A DNA stretch of 64,000 nt from Sporosarcina sp. ACRSL (GTDB taxonomy: Bacteria; Bacillota; Bacilli; Bacillales_A; Planococcaceae), in assembly GCF_022346605.1 (NCBI RefSeq), contig NZ_JAKRNT010000001.1:62001-126000 (forward strand), in the 5' to 3' direction. The notes beneath the pieces are model-generated. The model saw nothing but the letters and a program-made list of their open reading frames with translations, made no database searches and was not told the origin of the DNA. This document shows, piece by piece, positions 52,347 through 60,933 of this stretch. Numbering within the stretch: position 1 is the stretch's first letter; the number at the start of each line of letters is the position of its first letter. The position numbers and the translations under genes were made by a program.

Positions 52347-52826
52347 ATGGGGTATATTAGCGAATTGAGGGAATTGATTGGAACTCGTCCAATCATAATG
52401 GTCGGTGCGAATGTAATAGTCGTAGATTCAGAGAATCGATTGCTCTTACAACTACGGGCAGATAATAACTGCTGGGGGTTGCCCGGAGGGTCTATGGAGC
52501 CTGGTGAATCCCTACAAGAGGTGGCGAAGCGAGAGTTATATGAAGAATGCAATTTAGTAGCCAATCAACTAACCTTTTTAAATATTTTCTCCGGTGAGCA
52601 ATATTATTATCAATATCCCCATGGTGATGAAGTTTTTAACGTCATTGCCACTTTTGTTTGTGAAGATTATGAGGGAGAATTACAGGAGGATCAAAATGAG
52701 GTTTTATCTTTACAATTCTTTTCGATTGACGATCTGCCGAGTAATTTAAATCCCCCGGAATTTCCAATTATACAGGAATATATCCATAAGAGGGGGATGA
52801 AGATTGAAAATTATTCGCTTGGATGA
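52347..52826 (+). CDS. NUDIX hydrolase (paralog of the one at 49634)
   Basis: A 159-residue NUDIX enzyme with box GGSMEPGESLQEVAKRELYEEC-N. The MGYISELRELIGTRPIIMVGANVIVVD start is close to that at 49634. Its 3' end overlaps the cupin gene by 23 bp in another frame. Possible role: sanitising damaged nucleotides or sugar nucleotides. Confidence 0.87.
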   Translation: MGYISELRELIGTRPIIMVGANVIVVDSENRLLLQLRADNNCWGLPGGSMEPGESLQEVAKRELYEECNLVANQLTFLNIFSGEQYYYQYPHGDEVFNVIATFVCEDYEGELQEDQNEVLSLQFFSIDDLPSNLNPPEFPIIQEYIHKRGMKIENYSLG

Positions 52827-53145
52827 AATCGCGGGGAAACACATTTCTCAATATCGCTCAGATTTTATCATGAGGAAGATATTGATGACAAAACAACCAT
52901 CTCACGTTGGCATTATGGATTTGAAGGAAAATGGACTCGTAGGTTATCACGAAGCGACAGTTCCGCAAGTGCTCATCATCCTAGAAGGTGAAGGTTGGGT
53001 CCGAGTAGGCGAGGAAGAAAAGGTGAAGGTCACAGTAGGGGATGTCGTCTTATGGGAAAAAGGCGAAGGTCATGTAACGACAACAGACAAGGGTATGAAA
53101 GCGGTTGTCATTGAATCTGAAGGATTGGATATTGGTGCGTTTTGA
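52804..53145 (+). CDS. Cupin domain protein
   Basis: A 113-residue single cupin. The barrel has YHEATVPQVLIILEGEGWVRVGEEE (first motif with His/Glu), and GDVVLWEKGEGHVTTTD (second motif). It starts at TTG 52804 after AGAGGGGGATG. Likely metal-binding, ligand unknown. Confidence 0.82.
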   Translation: MKIIRLDEIAGKHISQYRSDFIMRKILMTKQPSHVGIMDLKENGLVGYHEATVPQVLIILEGEGWVRVGEEEKVKVTVGDVVLWEKGEGHVTTTDKGMKAVVIESEGLDIGAF

Positions 53146-53190
53146 AGCGATATCAATAAAATCAAAAAGTAGATTTGGAGATTATAGATA

Positions 53191-54222
53191 ATGAAAAATA
53201 ACTTATTGGCCCGAATCGAACATATACAAAATGAAATACAATTCTCGGGCACAGTTTTGGTGAGAGATAAAAAAGAGACCTATGCAGATGCTAGTTACGG
53301 TTATGCAAATCGTGCTGAACAATTGAAAAACGAAGCAGGAACGCGTTTTGGAATTGCGTCAGGCTGCAAACTATTTACGGCTATTGCGATTTGTCAGCTT
53401 GTGGGCGAGGGGAAAATATCTTTTGATACAAAAGTGACAAAGTATCTTCCGTTCGACTTTCTGCATTTCGACGAACATATTACGGTTCACCATTTACTTA
53501 CTCACACATCTGGTGTACCTGATTATTTTGACGAGGAAGTCATGGACGACTTCGAGGAATTATGGATTAAGAATCCTATGTATCATTTACGTCGTCTAGA
53601 GGACTTCTTGCCATTATTTCAAAATGAGCAGATGAAATTTAAACCGGGCGAACGTTTTCATTATAATAATGCAGGGTTTATTCTGCTTGGTTTGATTGTT
53701 GAAAAAGCTAGCGGTCTTGTTTTTAAAGAATATATTCAGCAGAAGGTTTTTGCAAAAGCAGATATGACCGATTCTGGCTATTTTGCGCTTGATTCACTTC
53801 CTGGAAAAACAGCGATTGGTTATATTGACACCGAAGATGGTACATGGAAAACGAATGCTTATTCAATACCTGTCCAGGGCGGATCTGATGGTGGAGCTTT
53901 TGTGACCGCAAATGACATGGCTAAGCTATGGGACGCACTTGTAAATTATCAATTAGTAAATAAAACGCTTACCGATCAATTGCTGACCGCACATGCCAAA
54001 GAAGAGGATGGCGATTATTATGGATATGGCGTATGGATTGAGATGCATGACGATAGTGTAGTTAAATATCATGTAATGGGATACGATCCAGGTGTCAGTT
54101 TTCATTCCGCCTATTATCCAGCGACAGATATCCGTCTCGTTGTCTGTTCCAATGAATCCGCCGGTGCATTTAATGTAATGCATGGGATTGAAGAAGAATT
54201 GAAGTTGACTGAAACAATATAA
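53191..54222 (+). CDS. Serine hydrolase of the beta-lactamase/penicillin-binding (class C-like) family
   Basis: A 343-residue protein without a signal peptide. It has SxxK as SGCK (57-60), the tyrosine motif YNN (in FHYNNAGFILLG) and LLTHTSGVPDYF, and VQGGSDGGAFVT near the third motif. This is the pattern of the AmpC/esterase-like group found in many Bacillus. Because it is cytoplasmic, it is more likely an esterase or peptidase than a beta-lactamase. The ATG follows GGAGA. Confidence 0.85.
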   Translation: MKNNLLARIEHIQNEIQFSGTVLVRDKKETYADASYGYANRAEQLKNEAGTRFGIASGCKLFTAIAICQLVGEGKISFDTKVTKYLPFDFLHFDEHITVHHLLTHTSGVPDYFDEEVMDDFEELWIKNPMYHLRRLEDFLPLFQNEQMKFKPGERFHYNNAGFILLGLIVEKASGLVFKEYIQQKVFAKADMTDSGYFALDSLPGKTAIGYIDTEDGTWKTNAYSIPVQGGSDGGAFVTANDMAKLWDALVNYQLVNKTLTDQLLTAHAKEEDGDYYGYGVWIEMHDDSVVKYHVMGYDPGVSFHSAYYPATDIRLVVCSNESAGAFNVMHGIEEELKLTETI

Positions 54223-54243
54223 CTAGTACGAGGGGGATAAGAA

Positions 54244-54693
54244 ATGGAATGTTTTATTTGCAAGAAACATCGGGGTGAGCTTCAAACAGATGGCGTTTCA
54301 ATCTATGAAGATGATTTTGTCTACGTGGGTCATATTGATAACAATGGAAAGCCAGGTTATTTAGGACATCTGATGATTGATCTGAAAAGGCATGCACCGA
54401 CACTTGGAGATTTGAATCAAGAAGAAGCGGCTGCATTTGGAAGGATCATGGCACGCGTGAGCAAGGCGCTCATGGTTACCGAGGGGGCTGAGCATATTTA
54501 CTCACTTGTTTCTGGAAACTCAGTACCTCATTTGCATATGCATATCGTGCCGCGTTACCCGGGAACACCTGAACAATATTGGGGACCGATGTCAGTCCGT
54601 GAATGGTCCGACGCTCCAATTGGGGGGAATCGTGAAGTCGTCGAGCTTTGTGAACGAGTACGGTCATATTTGGAGAACAACGATGCGCAATAA
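54244..54693 (+). CDS. HIT family protein
   Basis: A 149-residue histidine-triad nucleotide hydrolase or transferase. A Cys pair near the start (CFICKK) is followed by GHLMIDLKRHAPTLGDL and the triad HLHMHIVPRYPG (His96, His98, His100). GAGGGGGAT stands before the ATG. It overlaps the PP2C gene by 11 bp. Confidence 0.9.
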   Translation: MECFICKKHRGELQTDGVSIYEDDFVYVGHIDNNGKPGYLGHLMIDLKRHAPTLGDLNQEEAAAFGRIMARVSKALMVTEGAEHIYSLVSGNSVPHLHMHIVPRYPGTPEQYWGPMSVREWSDAPIGGNREVVELCERVRSYLENNDAQ

Positions 54694-55480
54694 GTTTTCA
54701 TGGGTTGGAAGTGAAAAGAATTTTATTGACGAAAAAGACATTCAGTCGGTAGATCGTGTAACCATTGGACGGTTTGGGGGTAATTCTTCCGCCGGTCAGT
54801 ATAAGAATGAGGATGGCTGCTTGGTTTGGATAGGAGAGGGTTGGGAGTTTGCCGCGATTTTAGACGCGCATTACGGTGCTGAAAGTGCCGAACTTGTCAT
54901 CCAAACTTTAGAAGTGTACGAACAAGAACTTATTAGGATGATAGCCAATCCGGGATTTCACGATGTGCAGGAAAAGCTTCTTTCTATCTTCCAAAGTGAT
55001 AAATTTCTTGAGCAATGCAAGAAGGTCAAAGGAGAGACTGCTTGTCTGATCTGTATTCGAAAAGAAAACTACCTTTGGTGGTTTTCCGTCGGGGATTGTG
55101 TCGTTTACGTTTTCCATCCGGATTTAATCGCCCTTGGTCAATTTCAATTGAATCAAAGGCAGTTTTATGAGTGGATTGGCCGAGTGAATACGTTTGATAA
55201 AACAGTTCCTTGCTTTTCGTCAGGCGTTCGGGAATTAAGGAAAGGGGTCAATCGCATATTCATGACAACAGACGGCTTGCTGGAATGCCCGGGGGAACCC
55301 TTTTCCAATCCAATCGACTTAGCGAATATCTTTAACGCTGAACAACTAGAAGTCGCCTTTTCCTTGCTTCTGAATGAAATTGAAAAGAACAATGTAAGGG
55401 ACAGTACGACAATGATTGCATGGGCAGTTGAAATTTCGAAACAAGGCAGTATTCCAAGCGATTTTATTGAAAATAAATAA
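54683..55480 (+). CDS. PP2C-like phosphatase family protein
   Basis: A 265-residue protein with a weak PPM fold: VTIGRFGGNSSAGQYKNEDG at the start, AILDAHYG with the metal-binding Asp, WWFSVGDCVVYVF, IFMTTDGLLECPG and DSTTMIAWAV. The Asp residues of the metal site are largely kept. It may dephosphorylate a Ser/Thr protein or a small molecule. ATG 54683 lies after GGAGAACAA; the frame is open to 54506 in the HIT gene but without a ribosome binding site. Confidence 0.78.
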   Translation: MRNKFSWVGSEKNFIDEKDIQSVDRVTIGRFGGNSSAGQYKNEDGCLVWIGEGWEFAAILDAHYGAESAELVIQTLEVYEQELIRMIANPGFHDVQEKLLSIFQSDKFLEQCKKVKGETACLICIRKENYLWWFSVGDCVVYVFHPDLIALGQFQLNQRQFYEWIGRVNTFDKTVPCFSSGVRELRKGVNRIFMTTDGLLECPGEPFSNPIDLANIFNAEQLEVAFSLLLNEIEKNNVRDSTTMIAWAVEISKQGSIPSDFIENK

Positions 55481-55497
55481 TCCTAAGGAGAACTGTA

Positions 55498-56551
55498 ATG
55501 ATAGAATATCCCAATGGTATCCAATATGTCTTTAACGAGGAGCAACAGCGGGAAGTTGTAATAAGAATGCTCGCGCTGATAAAAGAATCTTATATTTTTC
55601 CTGACGTTGCAGAGAAGGTATATCAAATAATTCTTAGCAAATTAAATAATGGAGAATATGCAGAAATACTTGACCCTACTCAATTTGCGCTAACAATAAC
55701 GAAAGACTTACAAGATAGTAGTAAGGATAAGCATCTTGGATTGAAATTTCTAGAAAAAGTCAGCGGGACAAAGTGAAGTAGATATGAAAAAAGAAGCCGA
55801 ATATAGAAATAAACTTTTACGTTTGCATAATTATGGTTTTGATAAAGTGGAGAGATTACCTGGAAATATCGGCTATCATAAAACAGTTAAGTTCTTTGAA
55901 ACGGAAATTGCTGGCGATGTAGCTGTCGCATCACTCAATTTCTTAGCAGATACGAGCGGTATAATCTTTGACTTGCGAGACAATACAGGTGGCTATGCGA
56001 GTATGATTGCTCTCATTTCGAGTTATTTATTCAAGGAGCAAGTGCACTTGAGTAATTTTCATTGGAGAAAAGATAATCGGATAGAGCAAGTTTGGACGAA
56101 CTCACATATTCAAGGTCCTTCTCTTCATGAGAAGGATGTATTCATTTTAACGAGTAATCGAACCTTTTCTGAAGCAGAAGACTTTGCGTACACTCTTTAA
56201 ACGCTTAAGCGGGCTACTATAGTTGGTGAAAGGACGAGTAGCGGTGCGCATCCAGGAGGATTCCAGAGAATCAATGATCATTTTAGTATCAACATACCTA
56301 TTGGCAGAGCTGTGAACCCTATAACGAATGACAATTGGGAAGGAACAGGTGTGACTCCGCATATAGAAGTACCAGAAGAACACGCTTTACATGTAGCCCA
56401 ATATATGATTCTCAAGAAATTATTGGAAGAGAGTCCTGATACTGATATAATGGAGAACAGATGGAGTCGACTTAAGGATGAACTTGAGTTAGATCTTAGT
56501 GTTGAGGGTTTAGATCTAGAAGATTTACTAAATCAGATGATTGTTAAATGA
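55498..56551 (+). pseudogene. S41 family peptidase pseudogene (one frameshift and one stop)
   Basis: Three frames join to one S41 (tail-specific protease-like) peptidase. Residues of 55498-55776 (IEYPNGIQYVFNEE start) end at a TGA within ACAAAGTGAAG; removing one A restores the frame into 55784 on. That second part (ASLNFLADTSGIIFDLRDNTGG) holds the nucleophile region TSNRTFSEAEDFAYTL and ends at TAA 56198-56200, where CAA (Gln) is expected in YTLQTLKRAT. The same frame goes on to 56551 with VGERTSSGAHPGG. AAGGAG stands before the ATG. Sequencing errors could explain one but hardly both. Confidence 0.82.
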
Positions 56552-56616
56552 TTTGATCAATTCGAAGATAGTCGGATAAATAAGTCCGAACAACTTGCAA
56601 TTGTTAGAGGAAAAGT

Positions 56617-56640
56617 AAAATGAACGCTCCACAGCAAATC
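56617..56640 (+). other. Possible 7-codon leader peptide
   Basis: AGAGGAAAAG precedes ATG 56620 of a short frame MNAPQQI ending in TAG, directly ahead of the terminator-like hairpin at 56648. Together with the following ATPase gene this could be an attenuator. There is no proof of translation. Confidence 0.25.
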
Positions 56641-56647
56641 TAGTAAA

Positions 56648-56680
56648 GACGCTTTTCGAAACACGGAAAGCGTCATTTTT
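56648..56680 (+). terminator. Terminator or attenuator upstream of the UvrA-like gene
   Basis: Arms GACGCTTT (56648-56655) and AAAGCGTC (56667-56674) followed by ATTTTT. Confidence 0.8.
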
Positions 56681-56769
56681 CATGGAACAAAGGATTTAGT
56701 TAACAAGTTTTGTGATGAAGTTTTACTAACTTGGCAATACTAAGGTGAGAGATTGGAGAAGATGCCACA

Positions 56770-59700
56770 ATGAAAATAAAACAATTAATCGCGAACAATA
56801 TTAACCGATTAGATGCAGCACTTCCAGAAGATAAATCGTTAGGAATTGCCGGGTTATCCGGTTCTGGAAAAACAACTTTTTGTCAGACGATCGGCGAAGA
56901 ATCAAAGAAGCGCCTCGTATCGTTATTGCCAAAGGCTGAATATCAGTATTTATTCCCAAACATTATGGAGACCAATTTCAGTGCAATCAAAATGGAAGAG
57001 ATGCCTTTAGTACTTTTCCTCGGCAGGTCATCCATTTCTTCGAATCCACGTTCTACCATTGGCACGCATACAGGTGTTTTTACAGAAATTCGTGCATGTC
57101 TTGCAGACAAGTATAATCTTTCTCCAGAAGTGTTTTCATTCAACAATGAATTAGGCTGGTGTCCAAAATGTAAAGGGCGCGGTAGTAACAGTAATGTCGA
57201 ATGCAAAACATGTGGTGGTAAACGTTATAACAATGAAGTTATGCAATATACAATTGACTTGTTTGATCAACCACATGCGATTTTCGATATTAACAACTTG
57301 AGCGTTGAAACAATTCTCTTACTAGCTGAAGAACTACATCTTAGTGAAGCGAAACGGCTGATCCTCCAAAATATTATCAATATGAATATCGGTTACTTAA
57401 CATTGAATCGAATCATGGGTACATTGTCGGGCGGAGAATTGACACGCCTTTACTTGGCGGAATTCATGGCAGCTAGTGAAAATACCGTTATTATTATTGA
57501 TGAAATATCAGTCGGTCTTGATCGCCAAACATTATTGAAAATCTTAGAACAGATCAAGCAATTAGGCTATAAAAATCAAATTTGGCTCATCGACCATTCT
57601 GACACAGTGCTCGATATAACGGATGAGCAATTATTCTTTGGACCTGGCAGTGGTAAATACGGCGGGAAAATTGTAGAGGAATCACCACGTCCACAACCTG
57701 TGTTTCAGGAACGAAATGAGGAAAAGCCAACAGAAACCTATCTATTTAAAGATCTATACTGCCGTAATATTCAAATGGTTGAATTTGAAATTCCGAAAAA
57801 TAGACTTGTAACTGTTACGGGTGAATCTGGCTGCGGAAAATCCACGCTTATCAATGAATGTGTAGCCAAAGATTTTGTAAAGCGATATCCCAAAGATAAA
57901 TTGGTCATGGTTGGGCAGGATCGAAACCAATCAATTACGAGCAGGTCAACTGTTGCAACGTTTCTTGACATTAAACAGAAACTTAACAAATACAGCAACG
58001 AGATTGATGATATATTTGAACGTTCAATTGAAGATATTATTGATGAATTACCGAAGGAAGACATTGCTCATAAACGTTTGAGCTTATTGATCAAGCTAGG
58101 ACTCGGTTATTTAACGTTGGAAAGAAAGACACAAACTCTGTCGACTGGAGAATTTCAATGTGTCCATTTAGTTTCGGAGCTGTTTGCGAACTCAAGAAAT
58201 CCACATACGCTGTTTATATTTGACGAACCATCAAAAGGATTATCCCAAAATATTTTAAACCAATTCATCGATAGTGTGAGGCTGATTCTTCAAGATGAAA
58301 CCGTTTCAGTCATAATGATCGAACATAATGAGTATATGATAGAGAGCTCCGATTACATTGTCGATTTCGGGAAGAGAAAGAGTGAGCCTGTCACACATCT
58401 AGACATTGATAGTCATCACGACTACTACAAGAATAAAAGCAAGGAAGCTATCAAACAGCCATCACATATTTCTTCCATGCTGAAACAGCAATATGGCATT
58501 TCCTATTTAACAGAAAATCATATCGCCTATTTTAAGAATGCGGAAAACATCTATAAAGGCGGTATTTTAAAAAGCTTGTCATCAATGGCCCGGTTGATTT
58601 ACGGTGAATACGAGTCGGAACAAATTGCTCCAGTCATTGCCATTGACCTAGAAAGACATTTGTATAGCCAATATAGTTTTCTCTATGAGTTAGGTGGAGT
58701 GATTAACCATATTGTGGCGGAGCATCCGACAAATAAAGACACGAGAAGCTTCGATTTCTATAATAAGGACAATCATTGTCCCTCCTGCTCAGGACGACTC
58801 GAGATTGAAGTGTTTGATAGAGATGTTGTCATTCAAGATAAGAATGTCCCTTTCTGGGATGGTTTGCTTCATCCAGATGTAATGGAAGTATTAAAATACT
58901 ATAAATATGAGAAGTTGGAATTTCTTTTTGAAGAAATAAAAAATGAGTTGGGTCATGACTTGACGAAAAGCTATAATGAGTTGTCTGATGAAGAAAAGCA
59001 TACGTTTTGGTACGGATATTATGAGAAATCATTTTATGATAAGGAAGGCAAAGCCCGGAGAACGTGGGTAGGCTTTAATTCAATTGTCGGTATGTATATG
59101 TTTATCTCTAAATCAGTCATAAAAGAGGAAATGAAAGCTTCCAAAGAAATGATTGAATGCCCTATTTGTCAAGGTACGGTGTTAAACCATCAAAAGCCGC
59201 TTCTTTTTGGAGACAAAGATATTCGTGAATTGATCAAACTGCCGGTAGATGAAGTATTGAAAATTGTTGGAGACTTGCCCGTACTCGTCAAACTGAAATC
59301 GATCGTAGGCGGCGATATGATGTTGACAGATGATGTCTCGTTGCTGCCTAGGGAAACACAAGTCACCCTAAAGTTGTTTGAATTGGAGCAGGCAAGCTTC
59401 ACCGGTTATGAAATGGTATTACAAAATGCCTTGCCATTTTGGGATCTGATTAAAGACAATGTTGAGTCAATATGCACCAATAACAAAGTGACGATCTGTG
59501 ATTTCGCAAACATTCATGAAACAAGAGAAACAATTATCGATAAGTATTTCACAAATGGAAAATATAAAAAATTGACGTATGTGTATGAAGCATTTGGTTA
59601 TAAAAAACTTGTTACCCTTATTAATAAAGTTAGAAAGGGCGACCCATGTCCATTCTGTAAAGGTAAGAAAGTGATTTCAGAAGATAATCTTCATGATGGC

Positions 59701-59940
59701 GTTCATAAATTAACCATTCCATGTGTAATGTGTCATGCGACAGGCGTCAGTGAGGAAGGTCTGAAGGAAATTGTTGAAGGTATCAACGTGCAAACTTGGC
59801 TCACTGGAACAGTAAGAGATGCTGTTGAAAAAGACTTATATACAGAAGAGGTTGCAGACATTCTGATTTTCAATCGTATCCGCGAGTTAAATAAACGGGA
59901 TATGATGGCGCTTTATGAGTGCCTGGAGCGAAATAGATAA
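56770..59940 (+). CDS. UvrA-like ABC ATPase with long C-terminal zinc-module extension
   Basis: A 1,056-residue protein. Two ABC ATPase units cover about 1-545: Walker A GLSGSGKTT (28-36) and GESGCGKST (351-359); signatures LSGGE (219-223) and degenerate LSTGE (457-461); Walker B IIIDEISVGLD and FIFDEPSKGLS. A zinc motif CPKCKGRG/CKTCGG (131-149) and the UvrA motif PRSTIGT are present, but the UvrB-binding insertion is missing. About 500 further residues carry CPSC (670-673), CPIC (797-800) and CPFC/CVMC (960-963, 985-988), similar to UvrA zinc modules. It is not a normal excision repair UvrA; role in damage or drug tolerance is only a guess. GGAGAAG precedes the ATG. Confidence 0.85.
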   Translation: MKIKQLIANNINRLDAALPEDKSLGIAGLSGSGKTTFCQTIGEESKKRLVSLLPKAEYQYLFPNIMETNFSAIKMEEMPLVLFLGRSSISSNPRSTIGTHTGVFTEIRACLADKYNLSPEVFSFNNELGWCPKCKGRGSNSNVECKTCGGKRYNNEVMQYTIDLFDQPHAIFDINNLSVETILLLAEELHLSEAKRLILQNIINMNIGYLTLNRIMGTLSGGELTRLYLAEFMAASENTVIIIDEISVGLDRQTLLKILEQIKQLGYKNQIWLIDHSDTVLDITDEQLFFGPGSGKYGGKIVEESPRPQPVFQERNEEKPTETYLFKDLYCRNIQMVEFEIPKNRLVTVTGESGCGKSTLINECVAKDFVKRYPKDKLVMVGQDRNQSITSRSTVATFLDIKQKLNKYSNEIDDIFERSIEDIIDELPKEDIAHKRLSLLIKLGLGYLTLERKTQTLSTGEFQCVHLVSELFANSRNPHTLFIFDEPSKGLSQNILNQFIDSVRLILQDETVSVIMIEHNEYMIESSDYIVDFGKRKSEPVTHLDIDSHHDYYKNKSKEAIKQPSHISSMLKQQYGISYLTENHIAYFKNAENIYKGGILKSLSSMARLIYGEYESEQIAPVIAIDLERHLYSQYSFLYELGGVINHIVAEHPTNKDTRSFDFYNKDNHCPSCSGRLEIEVFDRDVVIQDKNVPFWDGLLHPDVMEVLKYYKYEKLEFLFEEIKNELGHDLTKSYNELSDEEKHTFWYGYYEKSFYDKEGKARRTWVGFNSIVGMYMFISKSVIKEEMKASKEMIECPICQGTVLNHQKPLLFGDKDIRELIKLPVDEVLKIVGDLPVLVKLKSIVGGDMMLTDDVSLLPRETQVTLKLFELEQASFTGYEMVLQNALPFWDLIKDNVESICTNNKVTICDFANIHETRETIIDKYFTNGKYKKLTYVYEAFGYKKLVTLINKVRKGDPCPFCKGKKVISEDNLHDGVHKLTIPCVMCHATGVSEEGLKEIVEGINVQTWLTGTVRDAVEKDLYTEEVADILIFNRIRELNKRDMMALYECLERNR

Positions 59941-59947
59941 TGACATA

Positions 59948-59993
59948 AAGCCTAATTACTTTCTTGCGAGTGAGAAAGTAATTAGGCTTATAT
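59948..59993. terminator. Bidirectional terminator between the UvrA-like gene and ykkD
   Basis: Perfect 17-bp arms (59948-59964 and 59973-59989) with an eight-base loop, between convergent genes. Confidence 0.85.
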
Positions 59994-60004
59994 TTTCAAT
60001 TGAT

Positions 60005-60325
60005 TTACGAGACAAGTTTTAGACCTACTGCAGCTCCTAACACCATCCCGATAAAAACAAGTCTTTTCCAGTCTTTGGACTCTCCATAGAAAACCATTCC
60101 TAAAATCGCTCCTCCAGATGCACCAATTCCTGTCCAGATTGCGTAAGCTGTACCCATCGGGAGTGTTTTCATTGAATAGGCAAGAAAGATAAAACTTGCT
60201 CCAAATCCGGCAATCAATATAGCGAGTGATTGCCAATTACGGTCCTTATGCAATTTATTAATCATCGCAACACCAAACATTTCACATAAGCCAGCTAAGA
60301 TTAAAGCAATCCATGCCATCTTCAT
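60005..60325 (-). CDS. ykkD: Small multidrug resistance (SMR) guanidinium exporter subunit YkkD
   Basis: A 106-residue protein with four membrane helices, as in the SMR family. The glutamate that couples proton and substrate is in [11 protein letters not shown] (residue 15), and [12 protein letters not shown] is the third-helix dimer motif. It forms a heterodimer with YkkC. The four-base overlap with ykkC and the guanidine-I riboswitch upstream point to export of guanidinium. Confidence 0.93.
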   Translation of the reverse strand: MKMAWIALILAGLCEMFGVAMINKLHKDRNWQSLAILIAGFGASFIFLAYSMKTLPMGTAYAIWTGIGASGGAILGMVFYGESKDWKRLVFIGMVLGAAVGLKLVS

Positions 60326-60660
60326 TCATCTCCTTCCTGAGGTTTGTCCGTTGTCACTAGTTTTAAGCCAATGACACCCGCTAATAAAAGCATGATCAAA
60401 AGTATTTTTTCTGGTTTAAATGGTTCTCCAAAGAAAAGGATTTCAGAAAAGACAGTTCCTGCTGTACCAAGACCGACAAAAACCGCATATACCGTTCCAA
60501 CGGGAAGTTTTCGTCCTGCCATGATCATTAAATAAAAACTGATGTAAATCGCAATAGCAGTTCCCGTCCACGTCCAAAAGTCATTCGCATGCTTCAACCC
60601 AATCACCCAAAATACTTCGAAGAATGCAGCAATAATTACTTTGAGCCAATCTTTATTCAT
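60322..60660 (-). CDS. ykkC: Small multidrug resistance (SMR) guanidinium exporter subunit YkkC
   Basis: A 112-residue SMR subunit with four membrane helices. The essential glutamate is in [11 protein letters not shown], and [11 protein letters not shown] is the helix-3 motif. The start is ATG 60660, after GGAGGTG; an in-frame ATG at 60699 lies in the riboswitch terminator. The length equals that of B. subtilis YkkC. It is controlled by the riboswitch just upstream. Confidence 0.93.
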   Translation of the reverse strand: MNKDWLKVIIAAFFEVFWVIGLKHANDFWTWTGTAIAIYISFYLMIMAGRKLPVGTVYAVFVGLGTAGTVFSEILFFGEPFKPEKILLIMLLLAGVIGLKLVTTDKPQEGDE

Positions 60661-60698
60661 TTGAAAAGACACCTCCATTATTACTTTGCCCAAAAACA

Positions 60699-60738
60699 AA
60701 AAAGCCTGGGAGACAACTGTAAACAGTTTCTCCCAGGC
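60699..60738 (-). terminator. Riboswitch-controlled terminator upstream of ykkC
   Basis: A 12-bp stem with arms AGCCTGGGAGA and TCTCCCAGGCT followed on the minus strand by six T. Its 5' arm is also the 3' end of the guanidine aptamer, so ligand binding would prevent the hairpin. Confidence 0.88.
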
Positions 60739-60816
60739 TTTTATCCTTCCGTGGCACAGCTAAAGCTGTGAGTTTTCTCTCGGACCAGACCAACAATTTG
60801 TTGCGGAACCCTAGAA
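60729..60816 (-). promoter_or_regulatory. Guanidine-I (ykkC class) riboswitch aptamer
   Basis: On the minus strand it has all hallmarks: CTAGGGTTCCG, then GGTCTGGTCCGAGAGAAAAC, an ACAGCTTTAGCTGT stem, CACGGAAGGATAAAAGCC and GGGAGA. Guanidine binding is known for this class, and it precedes ykkC-ykkD, the usual targets. Confidence 0.93.
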
Positions 60817-60842
60817 AACATTTACTTATATAATTACTTTAC

Positions 60843-60870
60843 ATTATACATACATGAAGAAAAGAGTCAA
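60843..60870 (-). promoter_or_regulatory. SigmaA promoter of the riboswitch-ykkCD unit
   Basis: On the minus strand TTGACT (60870-60865) and TATAAT (60848-60843) are 16 bp apart, about 30 bp before the aptamer. Confidence 0.82.
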
Positions 60871-60878
60871 GGGAGGGC

Positions 60879-60904
60879 ACAGTGCTAATAAGTTGCATAT
60901 GATA
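60879..60904 (+). promoter_or_regulatory. Possible SigmaK promoter of the cupin gene
   Basis: AC (60879-60880), 15 bp, CATATGATA (60896-60904) agrees with the SigmaK pattern AC-N15-17-CATANNNTA. The pattern is short, so chance is possible. Confidence 0.35.
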
Positions 60905-60933
60905 ATACATGAATCTCTGAAGGGAATGAAAAA

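Noticed and set aside
53191..54222. Beta-lactamase conferring drug resistance
   Set aside because: There is no signal peptide and the motif set fits esterase-like serine hydrolases better.
54506..54682. N-terminal extension of the PP2C-like protein by 59 residues
   Set aside because: It lies inside the HIT gene in another frame, and the ribosome binding site points to the ATG at 54683.
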